Source: Leisingera sp. M658
GTDB taxonomy: Bacteria; Pseudomonadota; Alphaproteobacteria; Rhodobacterales; Rhodobacteraceae
DNA: 64,000 nucleotides
NCBI RefSeq assembly: GCF_025144145.1
Contig: NZ_CP083546.1
Coordinates: 2,930,501 to 2,994,500, forward strand
Direction: 5' to 3'
In this document: piece by piece, positions 8,286 to 16,899 of the stretch
Layout: each line of letters opens with the position of its first letter
Position numbering within the stretch: position 1 is the stretch's first letter
Notes under the pieces: generated by a model
What the model saw: only the letters and a program-made list of their open reading frames with translations
Told to the model about the DNA's origin: nothing
The model's database searches: none
Position numbers and translations under genes: made by a program

Positions 8286-9854
8286 TCACGCCTCTTGTCC
8301 GGCACAGGCCAGAACTGTGGAGTATTTGCCGTGCTTGGCCAGTACCTTGACGGTGCCGAAGCTTTTCATGGCGCCGATGCCGCCGGACCCCTTGCGGATA
8401 TCCAGAACAATCCCGCCGCCGGGGCTGATCTGCTTGCTGAACAGATCCTGGTAGGTGGCTACGGGATAGTGGAACCCGCAAGACGCAAGACTGATCACCA
8501 GATCAAAGGCACCAAGCGCTGCGGTGTCTTCGGTCTTGGGGTTGATGGTGGTGATTTTTTCAGCAGGCACGCCGTTCTTTTCCAGAAACACGCGGGCGGT
8601 TTCCAGGCTGGTATAGCCTGCGCCCTCCCCCTCAAACCCGAAATGACGGCTGTTGCCCTCTTCGATATCAATCAGCGTGATGCTGCAGCCATAGCGGCGG
8701 TGCAGCAGCAGGCTGGCAAAGGCATACCCGCAGCCGATATCCGCGGCCCGTCCGGGCGCAATGGGATCGGTGGCCTTCAGGAAGAAATCGCATTCCCGTT
8801 CCGCAATCCGGATCGATTCATGCAGAATGTAGTCCCGCTGCGACCGGGCTTCTGCCAGCAGCAGCTTTTCGTCACCTGCCATCCAGTCCTTGATGGTCTG
8901 GCCTGAGCTGGCCAGTTCGGACCGCTGCAGCAGGATATTGGCGACATCCTGGTCGCTGAACATCGAGTAATCCAGCGCTGCCGGGTCGATTTTTTCCACA
9001 GGTATCTCTTCCGGTTCAGGGGCCGGTTGCAGCAGGTGGCGGGTTTTTTCCGCATCAATCCCATGCTGGGCCAGCAAGTCATGGACATAGCAGCCTTCGG
9101 CGGGCACGCCGCCATATTTGGCCGCGATATTGCGAAAGCGGCGGCCCCAGAAATGGATCGACAGCGTATCGTCGCGGATATGGCCGCGTGCCTGGTTCGG
9201 GCGGTTCGGGTTCAGCACCACCCCGGCCCGTTTGAACGGCACGGGATAAATCACATGGCCTGGCCGCGAATTCTTGACCTCGCCGGTTTCCTGAAGGAAC
9301 CAGGTAAGCGCGTCCGGCCCCCAGACCCCCCAGGGTAAAAGCGAGACATGAACCCCCTGCCCGCTGTCCTTAAGCGCTTGCAGTTCGGCCTGTTTTTCAG
9401 CGCTGTACCAGGGCGGAATGGGGTATTCATCGCTGGTGAAGCGCAGCATCGCCGCCAGGGTCTTGGAGGTTTTGGGCAGCCGCAGAACCCCATTGTTGAC
9501 CATCGGTTTATCGTCTGAGATCCAGCCATGGAAATGCTTGCCTTTGATGTTCCAGGGCTGGCAGCAATAGGCATCGGTATCGGCCCAGATGTAATTGGTC
9601 TTGCGCAGCAAATGCAGGCGGAAGACATCGGCATGATAGGCCGGGCTGCCGGTGCGGGCGTGGCGGATGATGCGGTCGGCAGGCAGGATCTCATTGGCAT
9701 CCGCCACTTGCACCCCGTCTGGCACGCCCTTGACCTCGTCATAGGAGAACAGCACCACCTCGTGGCCGTGATCCAGAAAGGACTGAAGGCAAAGCTGCTC
9801 CAGCCAGCTGAGTTCTGGACCCACCCATAGTGACGCAATGGCCGGAAGTGCCAT
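8286..9854 (-). CDS. GT32-like glycosyltransferase fused to methyltransferase domain
   Basis: A 522-residue protein. Residues 1-about 285 resemble the GT32/capsular glycosyltransferase fold: SLWVGPELSWLEQLCLQSF at the start, then a D92-T-D94 metal/nucleotide-sugar motif in IWADTDAYC. Residues about 365-520 form a Rossmann methyltransferase with AADIGCGYAF (SAM loop), the acidic strand end LIDIEEG, and DLVISLASCGFHYP. A GAGGGG-type ribosome-binding site lies eight bases before the ATG. The fusion suggests addition of a sugar and methylation of the same surface glycan. Family names are from pattern recognition, not a search. Confidence 0.72.
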   Translation of the reverse strand: MALPAIASLWVGPELSWLEQLCLQSFLDHGHEVVLFSYDEVKGVPDGVQVADANEILPADRIIRHARTGSPAYHADVFRLHLLRKTNYIWADTDAYCCQPWNIKGKHFHGWISDDKPMVNNGVLRLPKTSKTLAAMLRFTSDEYPIPPWYSAEKQAELQALKDSGQGVHVSLLPWGVWGPDALTWFLQETGEVKNSRPGHVIYPVPFKRAGVVLNPNRPNQARGHIRDDTLSIHFWGRRFRNIAAKYGGVPAEGCYVHDLLAQHGIDAEKTRHLLQPAPEPEEIPVEKIDPAALDYSMFSDQDVANILLQRSELASSGQTIKDWMAGDEKLLLAEARSQRDYILHESIRIAERECDFFLKATDPIAPGRAADIGCGYAFASLLLHRRYGCSITLIDIEEGNSRHFGFEGEGAGYTSLETARVFLEKNGVPAEKITTINPKTEDTAALGAFDLVISLASCGFHYPVATYQDLFSKQISPGGGIVLDIRKGSGGIGAMKSFGTVKVLAKHGKYSTVLACAGQEA

Positions 9855-9962
9855 GATGACTGCCCCTCAAAAAACTAATTAATGCAGCTGTTTATCAGCG
9901 CTTCTTTGTTAACGGAATTTAGCCCGCGGCCCGGAGTCCTGTCAATGTGCAGACCACCGGGA

Positions 9963-12239
9963 TCAATGGTTGGTTTCGCCCCGCTCAACCGTGAACCAGA
10001 AATCGCTGCCCGGCTCCTTTTCGGCGATCTCGTCAGGGATAACTCCGGGGCCGCTCAGAAAGACATTGGCGCCGAAATGCGCGTGCATCCGCGACAGCTT
10101 GCACAGCTTACCGCTGGTCAGCTCCTGAAACAGCTCCAGCATGTCATCGCGGAATTTCAACTCCTCGATCTTCTCGCGGTGTTTGCGGCTGGCGTATTCA
10201 TGTGCCGTGGCAATATCCGGGTCTGCCAGCAGCCGCGCCATCTCCGCTTCCAGCGCCGGGATCATGCGCTGGATTGAGCGTTCCTCCTCGGCGTTGTTGT
10301 TCATCCGGAACCAGTAGGAAAGCCCCTGGTCGCGGTCCACGTGGTTCACCCGGCCGCGGTCGCGCTTGACCAGAAAGCTTTCGGCGCTGCGCACGGCGTA
10401 ATGATTGAGCTGCACCAGGTCATAGCCATAAGTATCTATCGACGAACGCCAGCCGTTGCGGAACATCTCGCGCGGCATGTCCTGGCCGGAGCCGTTGACC
10501 CAGCGGATGTCCTCCCACAGCTGCGGCTTCAACCCCTTGGGGCGGTGAACCCCCAGCTTCTTGAAGATACCGCTGTTGCGGAACAGGGTCTTGAAACCCC
10601 AGGCCTGGTGCGGTTTGCGGGTCACTTCAAAGGCACAGCGGGTGAATTCCCGGGTGATCAGATCGCCGGTGAAATCGCGCACGTCATTGTTGCCGAACAG
10701 CCGCCAGGTCATTGCGATCATATTGGCATCGCCCACGGCCTCAAACAGGTCCGGCAGCCGGCCATCGCCGCATTTGATGTTGATGAACTCATCCACATCC
10801 ATGCAGACCAGCCAGTCGGCCTCCCGGATCACCGGCTCTTCCTCCGCCGCCTGCAAGGCTGCGTGCTGCGGCTTCAGATCTGTGTTGCGGAACGGGTTTT
10901 CGCGGTGCTGGACGATGCCCCTATCCTGCAGCAGCTGCAGCATTGTGTCGGTGCCATCGGTGCAGTCGTTGGTGTAGACGATAAAATCATCCACCCCGAT
11001 TGCGCGGTGGTAGGCCAGCCATTCCAGAATGAACGGCCCTTCGTTTTTCATGGTCGTGACGACAGTGGTCTTGGGCTTGCCACGGCGCCGCTTAATCGCA
11101 TCCTCCGGAGGGATACGCACAGGCTTGGCGTTGAAATAGCCCGTGGCCAGCGCCAGCAGCTCCGGCGTTTCCACCAGGCTGGTCTTCGGCACGATCTTGG
11201 ACACCGTGTCGGTTGGATGCCGCAGGGCCATGCAGCGGTAGAACCGCAGATCCTCCGCCGGATCAGGCTCTGCCCCGACCACCCGGATCAGCCGCCAAAT
11301 GCAGTTCCCGCCGGCTGTGGCCGGTGCCACACACCAGCGCGGCCGCAGCCCGGTGGCATCAAACTGCGTGCAGATGTGATCCGCAAAAGACGCCTGGCCG
11401 CCCTTGCGCACCCGCCATGGATAGGCCTGCACTCCGCCCAGCCGCAGACAGCCCGTCGGCGCGGCGACGGCCCGGTCAAACACATTCGGCCCCTCATCCG
11501 GCGCCAGCAGGTCGAATAGGTCGATGTTGGCCACTGCCCGTGCCCGCGCCAGAAAGCGGGCACGCAGGATTTCATAGATCAGAAACTCACCCAGCGGTGC
11601 CCGCCAGGGATCGGCAGGCGGGATCTCCATCCGGTCTTTGCCCGGCGCCCCCGGCACGTTGAACGGATGCGCCTCCTCCGGCAGGCCATCCTTGCCCAGG
11701 GGCAGCTTGGAATGCACCACCACGACCCGCTCAAGCCCCTTGATGGAGCCAGCAAGCGCTTGCAATTCCTCTATAAAACGGCGGCTGTCTTGCGGATGCG
11801 CCCGGTCGAGAATGACAGCCCCTTGCAGACCATGCTGCGCCGCATGGAACCGCAGCCATTCGGCCGCAGTTCGGGCCGTTTCACCATTACGGACAGCAGC
11901 CAGTACATTGAGCCCGGCAAACAGGTCTGTCTCCTCCGGGTGGAGCGGAACATTGTAAAGCGCCCCCTCAGCAGAAACCGTGACCTCGCCGGGACCGTCC
12001 GAAATCCCGGTCTCCAGAACCGGCGCGCCGCCATAGTTGTGCAGAACTGTCTTGTCCGCCGGGGACGCAATGCCAAGCCCCTCCCGCGAGGTTCCGGATT
12101 TGAAGAACAGGCGGGCAATCCGGCCGCTGGACGCAGGCAGTTCCACGGCGTCCAGCAGGATGCTTCCCGCCAGGGACAACGCGCTGAGTTCGCGTTCAAG
12201 GATCATGCCGTCGCAATTTCCGGGGTCTGAACTGGGCAT
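9963..12239 (-). CDS. Large GT2-type glycosyltransferase with possible duplicated domain
   Basis: A 758-residue cytosolic protein. Residues about 385-650 are a glycosyltransferase family 2 (Glyco_tranf_2_4-like) domain: KTTVVTTMKNEGPFILEWLA, then CMDVDEF with the D481-x-D483 metal motif. Residues about 130-350 echo this layout weakly (AVILDRAHPQDSRRF, NIDLFDLLAPDEG), which suggests a degenerate internal duplication. A second possible start lies at 12206; neither candidate has a strong ribosome-binding site. It is the first gene of the minus-strand glycan cluster and about 210 bp from tRNA-Leu. Confidence 0.78.
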   Translation of the reverse strand: MPSSDPGNCDGMILERELSALSLAGSILLDAVELPASSGRIARLFFKSGTSREGLGIASPADKTVLHNYGGAPVLETGISDGPGEVTVSAEGALYNVPLHPEETDLFAGLNVLAAVRNGETARTAAEWLRFHAAQHGLQGAVILDRAHPQDSRRFIEELQALAGSIKGLERVVVVHSKLPLGKDGLPEEAHPFNVPGAPGKDRMEIPPADPWRAPLGEFLIYEILRARFLARARAVANIDLFDLLAPDEGPNVFDRAVAAPTGCLRLGGVQAYPWRVRKGGQASFADHICTQFDATGLRPRWCVAPATAGGNCIWRLIRVVGAEPDPAEDLRFYRCMALRHPTDTVSKIVPKTSLVETPELLALATGYFNAKPVRIPPEDAIKRRRGKPKTTVVTTMKNEGPFILEWLAYHRAIGVDDFIVYTNDCTDGTDTMLQLLQDRGIVQHRENPFRNTDLKPQHAALQAAEEEPVIREADWLVCMDVDEFINIKCGDGRLPDLFEAVGDANMIAMTWRLFGNNDVRDFTGDLITREFTRCAFEVTRKPHQAWGFKTLFRNSGIFKKLGVHRPKGLKPQLWEDIRWVNGSGQDMPREMFRNGWRSSIDTYGYDLVQLNHYAVRSAESFLVKRDRGRVNHVDRDQGLSYWFRMNNNAEEERSIQRMIPALEAEMARLLADPDIATAHEYASRKHREKIEELKFRDDMLELFQELTSGKLCKLSRMHAHFGANVFLSGPGVIPDEIAEKEPGSDFWFTVERGETNH

Positions 12240-12450
12240 ACTGCTGCATCACGTTTTTGCGTTGTTGGCTCCGAATGCCAGGCACAAGGAACGCAGCCGG
12301 TTATAGCCGGCCCGCAGATCTGCCGGAACCGGCAAACGCCGCCAGCACCCGCCAAAGGGTCCGGCAGCTGATATTCCCGCAACAGACCGGCGTGCGTATA
12401 ACGTGGACGCACAGGCGCATCGGCGTTTTAACAAATTTTCAGGTGTAATT

Positions 12451-12537
12451 TGGTGCGGTCGAGAAGACTCGAACTTCCACTCCGGTTAAGGAACAGCGAC
12501 CTCAACGCTGCGCGTCTACCAATTCCGCCACGACCGC
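12451..12537 (-). tRNA. tRNA-Leu (anticodon GAG)
   Basis: Read on the minus strand the 87-nt sequence has a 7-bp acceptor stem (GCGGTCG with CGACCGC), discriminator A and an encoded CCA. It has a D-arm with AATTGGTAGA, an anticodon stem CAGCG/CGCTG with loop TTGAGGT (anticodon GAG), a long class II variable arm, and a T-arm with TTCGAGT. It should decode CUC and CUU. Confidence 0.97.
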
Positions 12538-12653
12538 ACTGTCTTAGGCTTGGTGTCGAGGCGTATAGACCAGCCCGGATGCGATGTGAAGCTGAAAATC
12601 ATCTTTTTTGAACAGAATATGCGCCCCGGCAGGCCACGCAGCATAAGCGTTGG

Positions 12654-12675
12654 AAAACAGCCGGGTATCCGGCTG
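12654..12675 (-). terminator. Intrinsic terminator after the caspase-like gene
   Basis: CAGCCGG-loop-CCGGCTG stem followed on the minus strand by TTTT. It lies about 35 bases past the stop of the caspase-like gene. Confidence 0.7.
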
Positions 12676-12708
12676 CCTCCGGTTTCTCAGCACCCCTTGG
12701 GAGCAGCC

Positions 12709-14307
12709 TCAGTTGTCCTGGGCTGCCAGCTGGCGGCGCAGCACCATCTCGCCCGACATCTGGTCATAATAAGCCGGGAACTGATTGTGATTCACGGTGG
12801 CGGCCAGATCCTGCACATCCCGGCGCACCTGTTTGGCAAGCTGGTGCAGCGTCATGCCCGGCTGGTTCAGGCGCGACAGCAGCGCGCGGGTGAACACCGA
12901 ATTCGGATTGGCGTCATTGTCCGACAGCCGGTCCAGCGCGGTTTGCCCTGCCCCGGCGGAATACAGAATAAAGGCGCCCTCCGGCGGTTCCATCCGCACC
13001 AGGCCGCGGGTGCCGCCGACCGAACGCTGGCCGTCCTTCGGGAACGGATTGTTGCGGCAGGCGTCCAGGATCATGATAGTAGACCGCGCGCCCTTGCGCT
13101 GAAAGGTGCCAAGCACCCGGTCGGCGGCAATGCTTTCCCCGGTCAGGAAGCTTTCATCGCCGAAATTCACCATCGGCACATCAGAAGGCAGCAAGTAATT
13201 GCGCCCGTCGACCTCAACCCCGTGGCCGGCAAAGTAGAACAGAACTTCATCCCCCGGCTTGATCTGGTTGGCAAAGGCCGAGACCGCGCTGTTGATGTCG
13301 CGGCGGCCTGCGTCGTACAGCGTGGTCACCTCAAATCCGAGCGCCCCAAGCGTATTGCTGACCGCCAGGGCATCATTGCGCGCCTTTTGCAAGGCGGCGA
13401 GGTTCTGGTAGCCGTCGACACCGATCACCAATGCGCGGCGGCTGATCAGCGGTGCGGCACTATCGTTTTGCGGCAACAGGACCGGTGTTGCAGCGGTGCC
13501 GCTGCCCTGGATAACCGCGCCGTTCTGGATCAGCGCCTGCCCCTGTGCAGCGGCCATTACCTGCCCCTGCTGCACGAACTGGCCCTGCTGCTGGCCTGGC
13601 GGCACAAATTGGCCTTGCACTTGTGACCGCGGCACGAACTGCCCTTGCTGGCCCTGAAACTGAGGCTGCTGCGGAATTCCGTATGTCTGGGCGGTGGCTG
13701 CAAACCCCATCTGCTGCTGGCCGTATTGCTGCTGCGCGCTCTGCCCGTACTGCTGCGGCACGCCATAGGTGCCGGTGCTGTTCCCGGCCATGGCGGCCTG
13801 GGGCAGGCCATAGGGCTGCTGCGGCTGAGGTTGCGGCGCCATCCGCTCGGCCAGGTAGATCTTCAGCAGCCCGCGCGGCCCGTCGGGATGTGCCATCGCC
13901 TGCTGGCTGGCGAGATAGCCGCTGGTTTGCGCCCGCTGGAATGAGCTGATCAGCAGATCTTTTTCGAAATCATTCAGCTGCCCGCTGACCGGATAGCCAA
14001 GGTAAGCCTGATAGGTGGAAACAGCCTCGCGCGTTTTACGGCCCAGCTGCCCGTCAACTGCGCCTGCAGGGAAGCCGAAGTAATTCAGCGATTCCTGAAT
14101 TTGGCGGCCTTCCTGCGTGGACGGCAACCGGGAACGCCGGGGCGCCTTGCCCCCCGAGCGCCGCTGATTCTTGGACAGAGCGCCGCCGATGATACCGCCA
14201 AGGATGGCACCGGCAGCAAAGTCGCCCGCATCAGCAGAAACACGGGCAGCCGGCGTCAACGCCAGCGAAGAACAGATAATGAATTTGGAAAGCAGCTTGA
14301 ATCGCAT
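12709..14307 (-). CDS. Secreted caspase-like (C14) protein with peptidoglycan-binding domain
   Basis: A 532-residue exported protein. Residues 1-26 are a signal peptide, followed by a glycine-zipper stretch (AGAILGGIIGGALS). Residues about 66-120 form a PG_binding_1-type domain (IQESLNYFGFPAGAVDGQLG). A Gln/Gly/Pro-rich linker follows with repeats of GQFVP type at about 160-270. Residues about 290-530 are the caspase p20-like domain with H362 in FAGHGVEVDG and C417 in LDACRNNPF, so the dyad is intact. The ATG at 14307, six bases after AGGGG, is preferred to the TTG at 14313. Its N-terminus is paralogous to the next gene upstream. The biological role is unknown. Confidence 0.88.
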   Translation of the reverse strand: MRFKLLSKFIICSSLALTPAARVSADAGDFAAGAILGGIIGGALSKNQRRSGGKAPRRSRLPSTQEGRQIQESLNYFGFPAGAVDGQLGRKTREAVSTYQAYLGYPVSGQLNDFEKDLLISSFQRAQTSGYLASQQAMAHPDGPRGLLKIYLAERMAPQPQPQQPYGLPQAAMAGNSTGTYGVPQQYGQSAQQQYGQQQMGFAATAQTYGIPQQPQFQGQQGQFVPRSQVQGQFVPPGQQQGQFVQQGQVMAAAQGQALIQNGAVIQGSGTAATPVLLPQNDSAAPLISRRALVIGVDGYQNLAALQKARNDALAVSNTLGALGFEVTTLYDAGRRDINSAVSAFANQIKPGDEVLFYFAGHGVEVDGRNYLLPSDVPMVNFGDESFLTGESIAADRVLGTFQRKGARSTIMILDACRNNPFPKDGQRSVGGTRGLVRMEPPEGAFILYSAGAGQTALDRLSDNDANPNSVFTRALLSRLNQPGMTLHQLAKQVRRDVQDLAATVNHNQFPAYYDQMSGEMVLRRQLAAQDN

Positions 14308-14456
14308 AAACAACCCCTAAGACAATGCACTTTTTGATTGCATCAATTGCATTCAAGACCGCGCGGTGTCAAAGGCAGAAATCCAGCATTTAATGGAAAA
14401 ACCCGGCCACAGCTGCCAGGACGCCCCAGGGTACTGGCAGTAAAGAAATTCTACGC

Positions 14457-14488
14457 AAAAAAGTGGCCGGCAATTCTGCCGGCCACTT
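14457..14488 (-). terminator. Strong intrinsic terminator between the two PG-binding protein genes
   Basis: A perfect 12-bp stem (AAGTGGCCGGCA with its complement, loop ATTC) is followed on the minus strand by a run of six T. It ends transcription of the gene at 14516-16120 and so separates the two paralogues into different transcripts. Confidence 0.9.
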
Positions 14489-14515
14489 GCATTCAACAGC
14501 TGCGGCAAACAGCGG

Positions 14516-16120
14516 TCAGTCAGTGGAGAACGACGGCAGGGCCGTACTGCCGGAGGCCTGCACCGGCTGCACCCGGCCGCCTGCCAGCTTGGCCGAAGCA
14601 GTCTTGATCAGCTCTGCCCGCTCTGGCTGTCCGGGGGCAAAAACAGGTGCCGCGCCGCCTTCCAGCGAGATCACGGCCATGCCGTACCAGTCCTGCGCCC
14701 GCTCTGCCGTAACCGGCGCGCCAAAGCCCAGCGCCAGATGGTGGCCGATCAGCTCAGCATAGGGGCGCTGGCCGGTGCCGGTCAGGATCAGCGCAGCACC
14801 CAGCGCCACGTCCATGTCATCGCGGCGGTAGCCGGAGAACAGACAGATCCCGGCGGTATTGGCCAGCTGCTCCAGCGACATGCCGGATTGCAGCACGAAC
14901 TTCTGCACATCACCCATCACTTCACCGCTGCCCGCGGTTCCCAGTTTGGCCAGGAAGGGCTGCACAGCCGGGCCGAATGCATCGCATTGGCTGTCGATCT
15001 GTGCTTGCGAAACACCCTGAACCTTGCCGGCCCGGGTCTCGCCCGCGTTGATGGCATAGGTGCGGGCCAGACAGAATTGTTCGCCCAGCGCCAGCTCCGG
15101 ATCGGTCATGCTTGCCGCCGTCATGAAGCCGCCGTTGGAGCTGGTCAGCAGGCTGACCTTGCTGCAATAGCTGGTGAGCGAGGCGCTTTGCGCCGGCTGG
15201 TCAAACAGGGTGATGCCGCCCAGCGAGGCGCTTTCCTGCCCGGCAAAGGCTGTCACTGTGCTGCGGTTTTGCTGCGCCGCTTGGACCGGAGCGGTTTCAC
15301 CCGTATCCGCCATCCTGCAGGTGCCCTGATGGCAGGCAAAACTGGCGGGTGTCACGCCACGCGCCAAGAAGTCATTGCGCTGATAGCCTTGCGGGGTGGA
15401 GGCAAACACCATCACCGAGCAATTCGAAGCACCGCACCAGAAGGAGGAGCCGGAGACCGAAGTGTCGAGCACATAATCGTTCCGGCCATCGCCGTTCAGA
15501 TCCGCCAGCTGCATGAAACCGGTGCGCTGCAGCAGCTGTTCCCCGGTCGGCTCGGAGCTGGCGGCGATTTCATCCACCGCATGGCTGACTTCGGACGGCA
15601 ACCCGCCGTAGCCGCCGTAACCGCTCCCTGCGGTCCTGACGCCCGCGGCTTCATCCCGCCAGCTGTGCAGCAATCCCCGCACTCCGTTGGGGCCTTGCAT
15701 CGCCTTGATCACCTGCGGGCCGCCGATTTGCGCCCGGCTGTAGGAACTAACCAGGAAATTACGCTCATACGGGGCCAGATAGCCGGTGGCCGGATAGCCC
15801 ATGTGAACCTGATACTGGGAAACGGCTGCACGGGACCGCCTGCCCAGCACCCCGTCCGGCGTGCCGGAATGGAAACCGAAGTAATTCAAGGCAACCTGGG
15901 TTTCACGGTTCTGCGCCCTGGTGGCGGAACTTGCCGGCGCCCGGCGGTAGGTGGTGGCGCGGCGCTGGCGTTGTTTATTCCTGTGAACTTCATTGACAAT
16001 AACACCGCCAATCACCCCTCCGACAATTGCGGCGCCCAAATCGCTCGCATTGGCAGGGCTGGTGAATGACGTTGCCAGAAAAGCGGCCGTCAATGCCGAC
16101 TTAAGCGGCTTGGAAAGCAT
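14516..16120 (-). CDS. Secreted peptidoglycan-binding-domain protein, paralogue of the caspase-like neighbour
   Basis: A 534-residue exported protein. A signal peptide ends near residue 25 (PANAS), followed by a glycine zipper (GAAIVGGVIGGVIV) and a basic segment. A PG_binding_1-type domain spans about 68-125 (QVALNYFGFHSGTPDGVLG), closely parallel to the caspase-like neighbour. Residues about 195-225 contain LADLNGDGRNDYVLD, a VCBS/FG-GAP-like calcium-binding repeat. The remaining 300 residues, with several cysteines (FWCGASNC, FACHQGTC), have no assignment I can support. No protease motif is seen. Confidence 0.75.
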   Translation of the reverse strand: MLSKPLKSALTAAFLATSFTSPANASDLGAAIVGGVIGGVIVNEVHRNKQRQRRATTYRRAPASSATRAQNRETQVALNYFGFHSGTPDGVLGRRSRAAVSQYQVHMGYPATGYLAPYERNFLVSSYSRAQIGGPQVIKAMQGPNGVRGLLHSWRDEAAGVRTAGSGYGGYGGLPSEVSHAVDEIAASSEPTGEQLLQRTGFMQLADLNGDGRNDYVLDTSVSGSSFWCGASNCSVMVFASTPQGYQRNDFLARGVTPASFACHQGTCRMADTGETAPVQAAQQNRSTVTAFAGQESASLGGITLFDQPAQSASLTSYCSKVSLLTSSNGGFMTAASMTDPELALGEQFCLARTYAINAGETRAGKVQGVSQAQIDSQCDAFGPAVQPFLAKLGTAGSGEVMGDVQKFVLQSGMSLEQLANTAGICLFSGYRRDDMDVALGAALILTGTGQRPYAELIGHHLALGFGAPVTAERAQDWYGMAVISLEGGAAPVFAPGQPERAELIKTASAKLAGGRVQPVQASGSTALPSFSTD

Positions 16121-16248
16121 GATACTCGCCCCCTATGGATACTAACAATGGAATCAGGATACCCCACTGTCAGGGCTGCCACCTAGGGATTTTACGACCT
16201 ATTTACCGGCGGGCCTCCAAGGCGGGACGGAAAAGGACGGCAGGAACC

Positions 16249-16899
16249 ATGGTTGAATGGATCGCATCGGACGGTCTTGTTGAATATGATCAAGCGGTTG
16301 CCTTCATGGAGGAGCGCGCGGCCTTGATCGCTGCGGGCACCGCGGAAGAATGCATCTGGCTGGTCGAACATCCGCCGCTTTACACTGCCGGCACCTCAGC
16401 CAAGCGCGAGGATCTGACCGATCCGGACCGTTTCCCGGTCTATGACAGCAAACGCGGCGGCCAGTACACCTATCACGGGCCGGGCCAGCGGGTGGTCTAT
16501 GTGATGCTGAATGTGGGCGCGCGCGGCCATGACGTGCGCCGGTTCGTGCAGCAGCTGGAAAGCTGGGTGATCGCCGCATTGGATGAGTTCAACATCAAGG
16601 GCCATATCCGCGACGGCCGGGTCGGCGTCTGGGTCGAACGCCCGGACAAGCCGCAAACCGCGGCGGGCGGCATGGCAGAGGACAAGATCGCCGCCATCGG
16701 CATCCGCCTGCGTAAATGGGTCAGCTTCCACGGCATCTCGATCAACGTCGAGCCGGAGCTGGAGCATTTCACCGGCATCGTGCCCTGCGGCATCACCGAA
16801 TACGGGGTAACCAGCCTGGTGGACCTGGGATTGCCGGTCACCATGGCGGATGTGGACGTTGCCCTGAAGCGCAGCTTTGAACATGTGTTTGGCGGCTAA
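16249..16899 (+). CDS. lipB: Octanoyltransferase (lipoate biosynthesis)
   Basis: A 216-residue protein that transfers octanoate from ACP to lipoyl domains, the first step of protein lipoylation. Family motifs are [15 protein letters not shown], the catalytic lysine segment KIAAIGIR and the catalytic cysteine in [13 protein letters not shown]. The ATG at 16249 begins MVEW and gives the usual LipB length; the longer frame from 16135 adds 38 unconserved residues. Its stop shares a CTAA with the stop of the convergent minus-strand gene. Confidence 0.96.
   Translation: MVEWIASDGLVEYDQAVAFMEERAALIAAGTAEECIWLVEHPPLYTAGTSAKREDLTDPDRFPVYDSKRGGQYTYHGPGQRVVYVMLNVGARGHDVRRFVQQLESWVIAALDEFNIKGHIRDGRVGVWVERPDKPQTAAGGMAEDKIAAIGIRLRKWVSFHGISINVEPELEHFTGIVPCGITEYGVTSLVDLGLPVTMADVDVALKRSFEHVFGG

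Noticed and set aside
5797-12451. Genomic island inserted at tRNA-Leu
   Set aside because: The glycan cluster lies beyond the 3' end of the tRNA, but no integrase, no convincing repeat of the tRNA end and no clear composition shift is seen; short TGGTGCGGT matches at 6939 and 10607 are within coding DNA and likely chance.
14738-16069. Long plus-strand open frame of 443 residues
   Set aside because: It is antisense to the PG-binding protein gene, has no domain pattern, and reflects high-GC codon shadowing.
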